This document shows, one piece after another, positions 36,427 to 47,664 of a stretch of DNA of 64,000 nucleotides. Made by a program: the position numbers and the translations under genes. Source of the stretch: Protonemura montana (Eukaryota; Arthropoda; Insecta; Plecoptera; Nemouridae); NCBI GenBank assembly GCA_947568835.1, contig OX387602.1, positions 24,169,021-24,233,020 on the forward strand. The letters run 5' to 3'. The notes beneath the pieces are model-generated. The model did not search any database and had not been told where the DNA came from. It worked only from the letters and a program-made list of their open reading frames with translations. Every line of letters starts with the position of its first letter. Within the stretch, counting starts at the first letter, position 1.

Positions 36427-36711
36427 ATGGTTGTGGGGGTTGCGGTACCGGATAAGCTAGGCAGCGCGAGAAAGGCCCAAGTGCCTCCCGTTTTAGACAT
36501 CACCGGTGGCATCCGTGCGTCGCGGGCTGCCGATTTGATGGACTACAAGAGCGCGGATGACAGCATGCAACAGGAAAGCAAAGACAATGAGCTGATTGCA
36601 ACAGAGGAGAGCGTTCGAGTTATCTGCGCAGGAAGCGACTTGCATTCAGAGGTTAGCATTGATTTCTGTAAAATTCTGTGTCAGAGGGCAGCGTGGTATC
36701 ACGAACTGTAA
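36427..36711 (+). CDS. Orphan ORF, possible first coding exon
   Basis: A 94-residue frame starts at ATG 36427 and has coding-like composition: an apolar start (VVGVAVPDKLG) followed by an acidic, Gln/Ser-rich part (DYKSADDSMQQESKDNE). A donor-like site, CAGAG|GTTAGC, lies at about 36651, after which the composition changes. If spliced there, the frame would end in phase 0, compatible with the kinase exon at 54170, but no evidence links them. No homolog is recognised. It could be a chance ORF. Confidence 0.22.
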   Translation: MVVGVAVPDKLGSARKAQVPPVLDITGGIRASRAADLMDYKSADDSMQQESKDNELIATEESVRVICAGSDLHSEVSIDFCKILCQRAAWYHEL

Positions 36712-39700
36712 GGTCGGAAAATAAATAGCAATACATCCTCAGTGCCTTTACCTACCCAGGTTCAAATTTACTCAATCAATAACACGCGATATCTGTATTC
36801 TTATCTTATCGCCAGATGGTTGTGTTGGCTCACTGTCATTTAAATAAAAAGGTAGACATAATAAGTGTATGCGCACTAGCTGATTTTTTTGGGCTTATAC
36901 ATTTACTTTATTCCGAAATCCAGTTGGCATGCCCTAAGCAAATAATAAGCATTTTTGCTACACCTGGGTGTGCAGAGAGGGTCTTCAAAATACGAAAATA
37001 AGTCTACTTTCTAGTTACCTATGCAGGAGGTATTATTAGAAAGAGAGCCGCCTGATGAACCACAGGCATAGTAAGTTATGGTTTCGTGAGGTTGAAATAT
37101 TACAGGTGATGTATTCTCTGGCATCGCTCGTGGCTCGAGTATTTTGGGCTAATTAGCCCCTGATTGTGCGTAGACGGCGACCGCGCTATTTGCAAGCGCC
37201 AAGGGCGGAGCGCGTGTCCCGAGTAATGCTCACAATCAATCAGTTTAATTGATTTCTTTTGTACTTTACCGACAACAGACAAAAGTTTCTTAGGTGCAAA
37301 AGATTTTTTAGGCTCTCTTCGCAATCACAACTCTTTCCTACTTCGGGTTTTGAACTTTTAAGTCTGAAAATTGTGGATGCTGCTTTCGACCTGCCCTAGG
37401 TATTAACTATTAATCAGGTCCCAATTAATCAATAGCACGTCATAGGTATCGGTGGGGCGTTCGTTCTGATATCTACTGGTTCCGTTTCTGAGTGCACCAG
37501 GGAACACCCTTTGCATTAAAATGCTTGAGTTGCTAGCTGGAATGGCTCTTTCATCATGATTGATTGATACATTTTCTGAGCTGACTTGATCTCTCTTATA
37601 ATGGTGATTTAATGTTTGTGTATTTTATAGATTACCTAGAAAATAACAAGGTATTCTGAGTCCGATGTCTTATAAAGATTTTCTTTCTCACATTGTGTAA
37701 TGAAGTCAGCCATTTTACTGCATGCATATCGTCGCCGCAAGTGGAGCTTCTTCTTGCTTTTGATTTTAACATCTGCTCAGCATTCAAATATGATTCATAA
37801 TCAAAAGAGCATCTTCAATGACCCACTATTGTCATTGCGCAACCTTCACAGTTCACACTTGTGCTGCAAAGGGCGAAGGCGATTGCCATCATCATCATCA
37901 TCACAACCATCGTCACAACCATCGTCACAACCATCGTCAGCATCGTAAGATGCAGTTATCGCCTGTCGAGCGTCAATACCAATGGCCTCGTACGCAATCT
38001 TGACGTAGCGATCGAAAGCGATCGGATCACTCTTCGCCGGTGTTACAAGAATAGGTGTTACGAGAATGGACCCTCTTCGCCGGCCTTACACCACGGACTC
38101 GGCGGAGTGACCGGTCAGGCCCGGCCCGTCTTAGACCGCACCAGAGCCTCTTCGGCCTCCACGGACGGACTCGAGAGAGTCGTTGACCTGCCGTGCCAAC
38201 AGCTATGACTAAACCCGTGCTTCGCACAGATTCGAATCCATCCCCAATAAATGTGTCAGTCAGGACGATACCTTTCGCTGCTGATGTCGCACGACGTAAA
38301 TGAGAAATGGCGATGCGACTTTTTTGCAAGCGAATTACCAGCCTGCATCAAGTATATTACCCACTACCCAGCCACCGCGAACGTCACGGCTAATGCCAAT
38401 GAAATATGACGGTAGCAATTATGGGGATTGGACGCAATTACACATTGCAAATGTAATTTTATACCTTCTCCAACGTCGTATAATAATAAACTCGATATTG
38501 AGCAATGCATGCGCTGGCAATACAGTGGTGGGCCCTTGCGAACGACATAACGGGCGCGCGCGATTGACTCACGGGCCGACTGTCTCTGGCGTATTTCCAC
38601 ATGCACCACGGCTTAGCACGGAAGGTGGAGCGTGAGGACTGCTTTTGCTGCCGAATGACAGTCAGCAGCACAGAGTAATGAATGTCGTGCGGGTAATCAT
38701 TCTGTTGTACATTGACAAACAATGTGTTGCCGTGAGCGTCCGCAGAACACGTTTCGTACTTCCCAGCTCGATTACTTGTCAGAGTCTCGTTATGCATGGG
38801 CGCCACCCTCCGTACTTGCCAAACCCTCAGGGTAGTAACTATTTGTAAGTAGACGTTTACTGCTCGCTATAGACATGCTCGTGGATGAGTGAAACGAAGA
38901 TTGACATTGGAGGATAATTAGAGCTCTAGCTGGGGAATAAGGAAGTGATGAGCTGTCTGCATTGTGCACTTCTGTAAAAGCGAACGACGCCGATAGTTTC
39001 ATAGTTTCGGCTTTCAATCATCGATTTGTCGGGTGACGAAGAGCTTCCGGTGGGCGGATTTCATTTGGTTCGCCAGATTGAGGGGTAGTTTCCACCCGCA
39101 GCGTTTAGTCCATTCCCGCAGGTTACGGACGCCCACCCCCTTTGCGACACTCTCCCGAGACTCGAGTTCCAGCGCGAGTCAGCGATATCGACACCGACGA
39201 CATTCGATGGCCCTTCAAATTTGATTCATGGGACAGCCACTTCGCCATCTGATAGACACTGCAGAGGACACATTGTTCCTCACATTGTGCCTCGGCGGAG
39301 GAAATTCGTGCCAAATACTGTTTTCAAAACAACGTCGAGCGAACAAAATATACTACTAAAATAAAATCCACACCATTTGTTTTCACAAAAATAACCCCGC
39401 GATGCTCGCGCAACCTTTGACCTTGCTTTAAGATTTCATTAAATCGATATTCAGTGCAAAAGTCAGATATATTAATAGCAGGCGATGTAGCCTATGTCAG
39501 TCACGAGGAGGTGAAGAATGGGTTGGTGTGAGGCTGTGCCTCTTGGCCGTCGACGTCACCGTCGTCGCCGTTGCCGCGCGATGTGTGTCTGTGGGCCCGC
39601 TTTGCGAGATCAATACCTCCTGCAATGCAGCAGCGGCGCAGCGACATGCACACTGACCTGACCGTGACCCTGCCTTCCCCCCCCCCCCCCCAATCCCCCC

Positions 39701-40980
39701 CACCGGTCCGCTCGACCCACACCCGAATATCTGCACGAGTAAATAAGCCCCAAGGTGGCGCTGCCCTGTGCGCTAATTGCGACGCAGCCAACGCAAATAG
39801 ATCTCTCCGTGATGGCCCTTCACGAGGAAATTGCGTTCAATCTCGACGGGCAGATTTAACGCTTGATTGGGATGATCGAGAGATGGAAACTGGCCTGGTT
39901 TATGGACTTAATGTCCCTGATTTTGAAACTCCCATTTAGGAGATTAAGTTAAAATGTTTTTTTCGGACTAAAATTGCATTTGCATTACTCAATGCTAATC
40001 CTGTTTGGTATCCATTTCATTGTTTGTACTTGTAAATTGTATACGAATTTCCTGGCATAATTGGATTCTGTTGTCGTTGGCTTCCTTAGCTGGCCTTTTC
40101 GTGAAAAATTCCGTGGAAGCGTCAGTCTGTTTCCTCTTTGGTTGCTGATGTGTGAAAGGAAAAATGTGAATCGATACCCCCTGGTAAATCGCGGGGCATA
40201 TCTCACAAGCGCTAATCACATTTTACAAAAATTGTTCTTTACAACACTTGATCATTCATGACAAATTCTATTCGATTTCTTCAATGAACTGAAAAGCTTC
40301 GGCAACTGGAACCCCACATCCTAAGCGTATACCTCTCGAAATCCATTTCAATTGCTACCTAATTTGCCCACGCAAATTACTTTCGTAAACAATGGCGATT
40401 CAGACTGTTGATCTACATTGTAATGAAGAGGAAACGACTAGGAATTCTGGTCCATTGAACAGACCGGCGATGTGATTCATTGCCGTGACTCATTCCGGCA
40501 GCGCCAAGCAAAGGTGAGGCTAGATCCAAGACTTTAAATGCCAAGGTCGCGTGGTACCTCGCACCACCACGCGGAGGTGTGTGCCGTGCCGTGAGGTACG
40601 ACCCGGACCGTCAAACAATGGGCTCAAACGATTCGAATTACTGTTTACATCTCCGACTCTTGGTTTAAACACGCCTAGTTCTCCAAGTTTTTATTGCGAT
40701 CCGGAGCGCGAATCAGCGAGCGTCACTTTGGCGCCGCCGTCTGATTTCTTCGCTACAAACAGCGGCTGAACTTCGCTGGCCGAGCGCTCCTTGGTCGCAT
40801 GGACAAACAATATAGATGAAATTAGTGTTTGCGCTCTGAAATTAAGATCTTGATTGCCGCCGTCGCCGAGTGCTAGCAAGCGAGCGAGAGACGCGTTCAT
40901 CTTGTTTGATGGCTTGCGCTATGCGCCGTAAAAAGCACGTCTGGTCTCGTCCGTTTGGCGTCTCGGAATGCCACGTGGTG
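36712..40980. other. Gene-poor interval with simple repeats
   Basis: No gene recognised. It contains a tandem 12-mer (37902-37938), a CpG-rich part at 38020-38180, a run of 15 C (39677-39691) and another CpG-rich part at 40860-40980. Confidence 0.5.
37902..37938 (+). repeat. Tandem 12-bp repeat, three copies
   Basis: CACAACCATCGT is repeated three times directly after a (CAT)n run. It explains the His-rich and Ser-rich frames seen here. Confidence 0.8.
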
Positions 40981-41030
40981 GAGCGTCGCGACGCACACGG
41001 CTCGCCGATCAATATTGCCCTCGAAAGTCT

Positions 41031-41070
41031 TATAAAGCCGACGGCAGGCGCCGACTCGCGCTTAGTCTTC
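41031..41070 (+). promoter_or_regulatory. TATA plus initiator-like core promoter
   Basis: TATAAAG starts at 41031, and TTAGTC, one base off the arthropod initiator TCAGTY, has its A at 41064, 33 bases downstream, close to the canonical spacing. GTGTGCGTCGTCGTCGTGTG follows 25-45 bases further on. The surrounding 250 bases are CpG-rich. No coding exon was recognised downstream, so the transcript is unknown; an alternative distal promoter of the kinase gene is possible. Confidence 0.3.
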
Positions 41071-41773
41071 ATCGGGGTGTGCGTCGTCGTCGTGTGTCCG
41101 CTCGCGTGAAGGGTCAGGAACCAACCACGTCGGCGATCTCCAAATTACGCCCGAGAGCCTTTGTTTCTTGTCGCGGGAGGAGTAGCTATACGGATCAAAT
41201 CGGAGGTAATAATCTGGTTGGATCACATCGGGTTTGGTATAACTGCTCGAATAGGACGTACAAAAAAATACTTTAAAATAAAAAAGGAGATTTTGTTGAC
41301 CTGCAGGTGTTTTTTGGTTAGGTTACATCATAGTGCATTTTTTGTTTTGTTTTGTTATGATGTGTTGCACCGGGAACCGAACAGGTATATTTGATGTAAC
41401 AGGTGGATCCTTGTGGCATCACGAATGATGGTAGGTGATTGCATTTAAGCGAATCATGTTGACTCGACCTAGGGCAGCCTTTTCAAAGACTATGGGTAGT
41501 AGACACGCAGCTGCATTTCGGCGGCTAGTTTTGTTCGTGAACGCTCCTTGCTATCTGAATTCCATCCAGTTATCTTTCGTTCTGAATTCATTGAGCATTA
41601 GTTACAAGACTCGAGAGTAACTTTTTCAACACTGAAGGCTAATTACGAACTGCCGTTCGAACTTACCTGGCTAAAGATCATAAAGATAATTAGTGAATGC
41701 TATTATTTTATATTCCTTATCCACTAAAGCCGCCCACTTGTAAATATGCAAATGTGGCTATCGAAAGTCAAGA

Positions 41774-41799
41774 GGGGGGGGGGGGAGGGGGGGAGGGGG
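41774..41799 (+). other. G-run cluster, potential G-quadruplex
   Basis: Runs of 12, 7 and 5 G are separated by single A residues, enough guanines for four G-tracts. Only the potential is seen; no function is implied. Confidence 0.6.
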
Positions 41800-42906
41800 C
41801 TTTCATAAAAGTCAGGAAGTAGTTACCGTCGGCACATGTTTTATTCGATTTTGAAGGAACGGCGAGAGATGAGAATGAATAGATTTTCTTATACACGCTA
41901 GTAACGGAAGTTCGTGGGAAACTAGGCGGTAATAAGTCCAGCAGGCAAGATTATATACTTCGCTGCGTTATATATGTGCACCTATGTGTGCACCGTAATA
42001 TATGCACAGCATAAATTTTAGCTGGGACATTTTTATCTTATTTAATAGTGTTTAGAAATCACGCGGATACATTCAGGACTTCGGTACCTATACTTTACAC
42101 AGAGAGGCTAGCTTTGTGCTATGCAAGCATTTCACTCGGTTTGTTGCCTTCTGTGAAAACTGACAAGTGTATCATCCAGAGAGCAGTGATTAAATTTCTG
42201 CGAAACCCGATCGTTGTTTTTAGGGTGAGTCGTTGCTCTTGACATCTGGCAAAACCCCGTGCGTAGTGTGGATTGCGTTCACCTGAGTTTCGCGACTTCG
42301 CGGTTCAGCAAGATCTTCTGCATTCCTTTCATCGTGTACAACCAATAAATGAACTAATATGGTGCTGCACAAGAATAACCGGACGAAACAACAGCCTCCG
42401 CGACCGGCAGACAACTGGGCCTCGCCTCTCAAATCGGTAATGTGCCGTCTACAAAATACCTTTTACACCACCAATGGGAAAATAAATTGTGCATGAGATT
42501 TTTTTCCATGATCAGGACGATGATCGAGTCATAAAATCACAAATAAGGCGCATTTTTTCCGTTTACTCTTTCAAAATTTTCCCCGATTCTTCGTCGGTCC
42601 ACATCTAAGTAATTCCCTCGACTTGGTTGTTGTCCAGGGAGGAATAATTATCTGAATTTACTTTATACGCATCTTTGCATAAGTTTCCCTGTGCTTTTCC
42701 TTTCCCCACCGCTTGCGTGAAGACACCGTTTTGACAATGTTGTTTACTATTTCCTTCCGGTCCTGTGAATAGCTTTTACGCAGGACATGGTCTTCACTGT
42801 TCATGTTATCGCATTTGCAGTGGCAGTTGGCACTTTCACCCAGCCGACGTGCCTGTGCTAATCAGAGCTGCGGCGTTGATGTTCTTGTTCTAATTAGGTG
42901 CAGGTA

Positions 42907-42923
42907 CCCACCCACCCACCCAC
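42907..42923 (+). repeat. (CCCA)n simple repeat
   Basis: About four tandem CCCA units. Confidence 0.7.
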
Positions 42924-44393
42924 CTAGAGCACAGGCAAAGTGCAGTTGGTTGTAACTTGTAACTAAGATTTACGCTCGGTTTTCCGGCTCCGTACAAAAT
43001 CTGTCGCCGACCTTTGGCATAATGAGTCATCCTCGACTGCTGGTGAAAGTACACGAATATTCAGATGACCCTTCACCAAGGGGGTGCTACTCCTAATGCC
43101 AGATTCCTTTGTTTCGGAAACTGCTTGGTTCTGCAGTGCCAAGTATAACTGAAGCATAAGCATATAACTGAAGCATTCTGTGTTTATTCCATTCTTGCTT
43201 GGCCTCCACTGAGTCTGTCAAACATACGGTGGCAAGTGATCAACATGCTAAATCTAAAATTTCCAGGTTTGACAGGTGGATTTGTTCAAAATGACACGAG
43301 ATAGCTCAAGTTTCAGTTTGGATTGAGTTAGATGTTGCGATAAAAATAGTCAATAGGTTAATCATAACAGTTTTCTGGCTCGATCTCTATGATTTTTTTT
43401 AACCTCGTATCTCGCTCCTAAAAGTTGTGAAAAGTTGGGATCCGTGAAATGTGATTTGATTCCTGATTAGTTGTGGGTGTTGGCGTCATGGTGTCAGGGG
43501 GGGGGGGGGATGCTGCTGATGATGGCTGTCTCTCTAAATGAGGATGGCGCAGAGAGCTCCAAGCTGGAAATCTGTTGACGAGCTTTTCCAACTTTTTCTT
43601 TTCTTCTTAATTCGAGCAAGTCGTGCTCGCTGAACGATGCTGGCACGATAATTGGAAGTTACGTCTCTTGGATGTCTTGGGAAAGGTTCAATTTGGTTAA
43701 ACTACGTCAGAACTTGCGCACTTATAGACAAAAGATTGGCGAATAAGAGATGCTGCGTTGATGTTTAGCGAGATAATGGGAGATGAAGATGAAATCGTGG
43801 TCTCCAGAAAACTCTTGATACCTACGATCAAGCGGCTTACGAAATTTTAAAATCTTTGCTGACATAAATATCAGCAAACTTAAAAAGACGGAGTTTTGGA
43901 TGGCAGGGACCGTTTCTTGTCTTGGTTCTGTCCTGCAGGATCCACATAATACATCCTTCGCCTGGTCATTATTTTACTTCTGTGCATCGCTCGTTTGACC
44001 ACAGATCAATAAAACAATTGCGTGCCTCTCGAAATAACGAGACATGTGGCATGACAAATGCAGTACGTGGTACGGTTTACCAGCGAAATAATCAATAATT
44101 GAAACATTCTTGACCTTCTTCAATTGTCAATGTCAATCTAGTTACATCGATTTTCAGCCAATCATCATTTTCTTTGTAGCAAACAATCAATTCTTGTCAA
44201 ACAAGCAGGATTCCATGAATATTTTATTTAAATTTAACCACGCGGATTGTTATTCTGCGATTATTATTTTTCATGTGTGTAAATGCTTGTAGTCAAATGA
44301 ATTTGCACTCCCTGAAGGCGTCGAATGTAACGCCGGATTTCCACAATGCGCGGATTGTTTTTCCTGCACGCGATTGGGGTGCACTGTCCCCGC

Positions 44394-44421
44394 AACGCAG
44401 CTCACGTAACGCAGCTCACGT
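44394..44421 (+). repeat. Tandem 14-bp repeat, two copies
   Basis: AACGCAGCTCACGT occurs twice in tandem, followed by a partial third copy (AACGCATGCAACG). Confidence 0.75.
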
Positions 44422-46750
44422 AACGCATGCAACGAAGTACGGTCACAATTGACACTTGAACTGCAGCCACCCTCTGCCGATCTGCCAAGCCGTAGACCGA
44501 CCAGGATTATTTTGCGGACAACTCATGGTATCTACTCTGTGCCTTGCTGCGCTTCCTGATTCAATTGCATCGTACATCCGCATTGATTCATTTGCAGGGG
44601 CGCAAACTCATTGCAGAGCATTGAGGGTAGGTTGTGCAATAGGTAGTTCATGATGCATACTAAAAGCCCCATGACTTACCAGTATATTTACTCGAACATT
44701 TTCACAAGGACGCAGTTCCTTTCGTGGTTTAGGAACTGTACGTGGATACGTGCTTGTTGTCTTCTTTCAGATATTGTTCAGAAATTAGTGAGTGGGTACT
44801 TTAGTGTCTATTCGTTTATTAGGTCAACTCACAAAGTAACCATATCCCGGAAAAAAAATGTCGCAAGACACGTCGACCCGAAAATAGTCCTCATAATAAT
44901 ATAATTTCTAACTGTTCGCTAACTGCTGTTGTGCATTGTTCTATACCATGTACAGCGCAAATAGAGTGTCATTATCAACGTAATGAATATAATAATACCA
45001 ACATTAAATGCAATTATGCATAACTGCCATGTGTTTTCCTGCTACAGAAAACCACTCGGCGGCATTGAATGAAAGTAACGGAGGTATGTTTGGAATTCAC
45101 AACAGGCTCCTCTGCATCTCGAACATGGTGAGATTTTGTATGCATACCTTTAAAGTGCGGCTAGCGATATCATATGGTCGGTTTTACGGCGCATTGTAAA
45201 CGCAGGGTTACACGAGAAAATAATTACCCTCCGTCATAATAGATAACGTCACCATATTGCAACTGGCGTAGGTAATCCTATGGACTTACTTCATTAATCC
45301 GTATCTCAAATTACTAATCGCATTGCTTTTATTCAGCATCCCTATCCCACATGAGCTCTAGGCGGCTTATCCGTCTTACAGTATCATCTTGCAATCCGGG
45401 TGTAACTTTTTCTTGTGATGAAATGTGTCAGCCGATAACGAAGTGGCATTCCGAGGGGATTTGGGATACCACCCGACTCGTCTTTGTTCTGCGATATTGG
45501 CTGTGGACACATTTTGATCGCTGCCTGCCTGCAATCAGGCAAGAGGCAGCAGGAGGTACTTGGTCGATCAAAATGCCTGCAGGGGAGCGTTTGGTGCCAA
45601 CAACCTGTGGATCATTTGACACGAAGTCTCTGCCGAGTAACAGATGCTTTTTATCACACGAAGCTCGTCCGTTTGTTCGGACGAACATCATTTACTCATC
45701 GCCTCCCGTCATTCATTTCTTTCGACCTGACGTTCGTTCCGTGTCTTCTGTCTTCGTTCTTGGCGATGTCATCACGACTCCTTCCTTCCGAGTTAAGGTT
45801 GACCAGCGTGTTGCCCGCGGGACATTGGATGGACCTAAATACCGGCGTCCAGCCAGTTCTCCCGCACAGGACGTAAAAGGGCTCATTGTTTGTAAGTCTG
45901 CTCTGATACGCGAATAAGTACTTGCGATATAACGCTTTATGATGCCTCTGATTTAGTGAAATGAAGTTTCAATTTCCTAGCGATTTGCTTCGTCGTCGTA
46001 ATCCTCAATGGCGTCAATGCTTGAGACTCATCCTGAAGTCTTCTCCTTTAGAGGAAGCCACGATTCACGTCGTGCTCATGAAACACGAGCTGCAACAATA
46101 CTCCAAAGGGGCACAATTCTTATTGTGTCATTCAGATTCTCGTTGAAATGCATAATGTGTCATTATGCAATGGAAATGCTCTTTTGTTACAAAGAGCGCG
46201 TACTCGTCAAATTTGCACGTATTAAACCGCGCTGACCCACGTCCGTTTTAAGGGCAGTTTCTGCGTCAATTTGCCATACAACATTTCGACCCGAACAGAA
46301 TCTGTGGTGTGGTGTGTAATTGTATTAGTGTCAACTAATTTCTCGGTGGCGTTGCTGTTAAATGGTAACATGCAAACGTGGTAAGGTAACAAAATAAAAC
46401 AGCAGGTTTTCGTCATGGTGCGATGCTCTCTTGCGTCCGCCTTGCTCGGTTGGCTGGCTGACCCAGAGAGAGTTAGCTGCAGCGTTGGAAGGTACACTAG
46501 CGGCACGGCAACGCCAACGCCACTGCCACTTCTTCGGCACTGTCGACTGCTGAGCGGGCACGTCGCACTAGCCATGGCTTCAGTCAGTAACATCCAATCG
46601 CCGCGCACGGACGTACTTCAGTACCTCCTCGAGTTCACATCAACGGATATGCCACCACAATGTAGCCTGCGGTTCATTGCTCAACTACAGTGAAAATGTC
46701 AGAGCATTAGGGAAGTTGACCAGTAGGTACAATTCGCGAGTGCGTTTTAT

Positions 46751-47664
46751 CGACGGGCTTGGTGCTCGTGTAACAACCTGCGAAAGGTAACGCAGTTCTG
46801 GCGGTCACCGCCGCAGCTCGCGGTATACCACGTCTACACGGCGCGATTTACGGTAAAGCCTTGTCGGATACGACGATACTTGCGTGTTGATTGCGCGTCG
46901 AGTCAGCCAGCAGGGCGTTGAACGCTGGAGAACACAGAGTGCTAGCGGCGAGCTTTTTACGAGAAGTGTGCGAAGAGCATATGTCTGATCCGTCCGGATC
47001 CTTACATCTACGCAGCACGCTTTGTGCGTGCTCTTGCGTCATACGAGGCGCTTATTGTTTGCTGGTGACAAATAACGAGAGAATCGAGTGTGTGTGTGTG
47101 TGTGTTTAGTTAAGACTGGTGCTGTGCTCAGTTTTGCTTTTATCTCGATCGTGTTGATCGCGCAGTTATGTTCGTAGCTCGGTGTGACTAGCATTGTGTT
47201 TGGTTTTATCGAGTTTAACAATACGTGTCAAAACGGCGTGTTATTTTTTTGTGTGCCCAAAGATAATCACTGGTTAATTGTGTGGAAAGTTGATGATCAG
47301 CACTCGCAGTGACTACTGCAATATACGTGCAATATTTGCAGCTTCGAAACAAACACAACATCGCACCCATTAGATCAAATCGGCTGCCGCTGCCATCCTC
47401 GCTGTGCTTGGGTTGGGAAGCGAAGCGCCGTGATCTTAGTGCGGTGGATCTGCCACTCCAGTGCGCATTTTACCACAACAAAATCGGTCGTGACTGCTTA
47501 ATAATATCTCCGAAAGTACATCTGCTTCTACATTGAAGCACATTGAAGTACATTGTGACTTATCAATTGCGCGTTCCGGTCCGCTTGCGTCGCCGACGCC
47601 ATACTTTAATGAATCGATCATAATTAATAAGCTGGCTACCGACATGCGTTGCTCGTGAGGCGCA
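46751..47664 (+). promoter_or_regulatory. Putative promoter and 5' UTR of the GCKIII kinase gene
   Basis: The interval becomes CpG-rich from about 46750, has a short (GT)n at 47089-47105 and an arthropod-type initiator TCAGTT at 47128-47133. The tentative start codon is at 47665, with several ATGs in between, so the 5' UTR may be long or spliced. The assignment depends on the first exon call being right. Confidence 0.35.

Larger units (their letters stand above)
41101..46750. other. Gene-poor interval, no recognised gene
   Basis: Contains a G-run cluster (41774-41799), (CCCA)n (42907-42923), a run of 13 G (43497-43509), two copies of a 14-mer (44394-44421) and an unidentified 188-codon frame (45351-45917). 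Nothing here could be assigned to a protein family. Confidence 0.5.

Noticed and set aside
37818..38003. His-rich small protein (possible metal-binding peptide)
   Set aside because: The His run comes from (CAT)n and a 12-bp tandem repeat; no signal peptide or conserved context.
38300..38635. Copia gag-like start (KYDGSNYGDW)
   Set aside because: Only about ten residues resemble the gag pattern, and no protease, integrase or LTR was found nearby.
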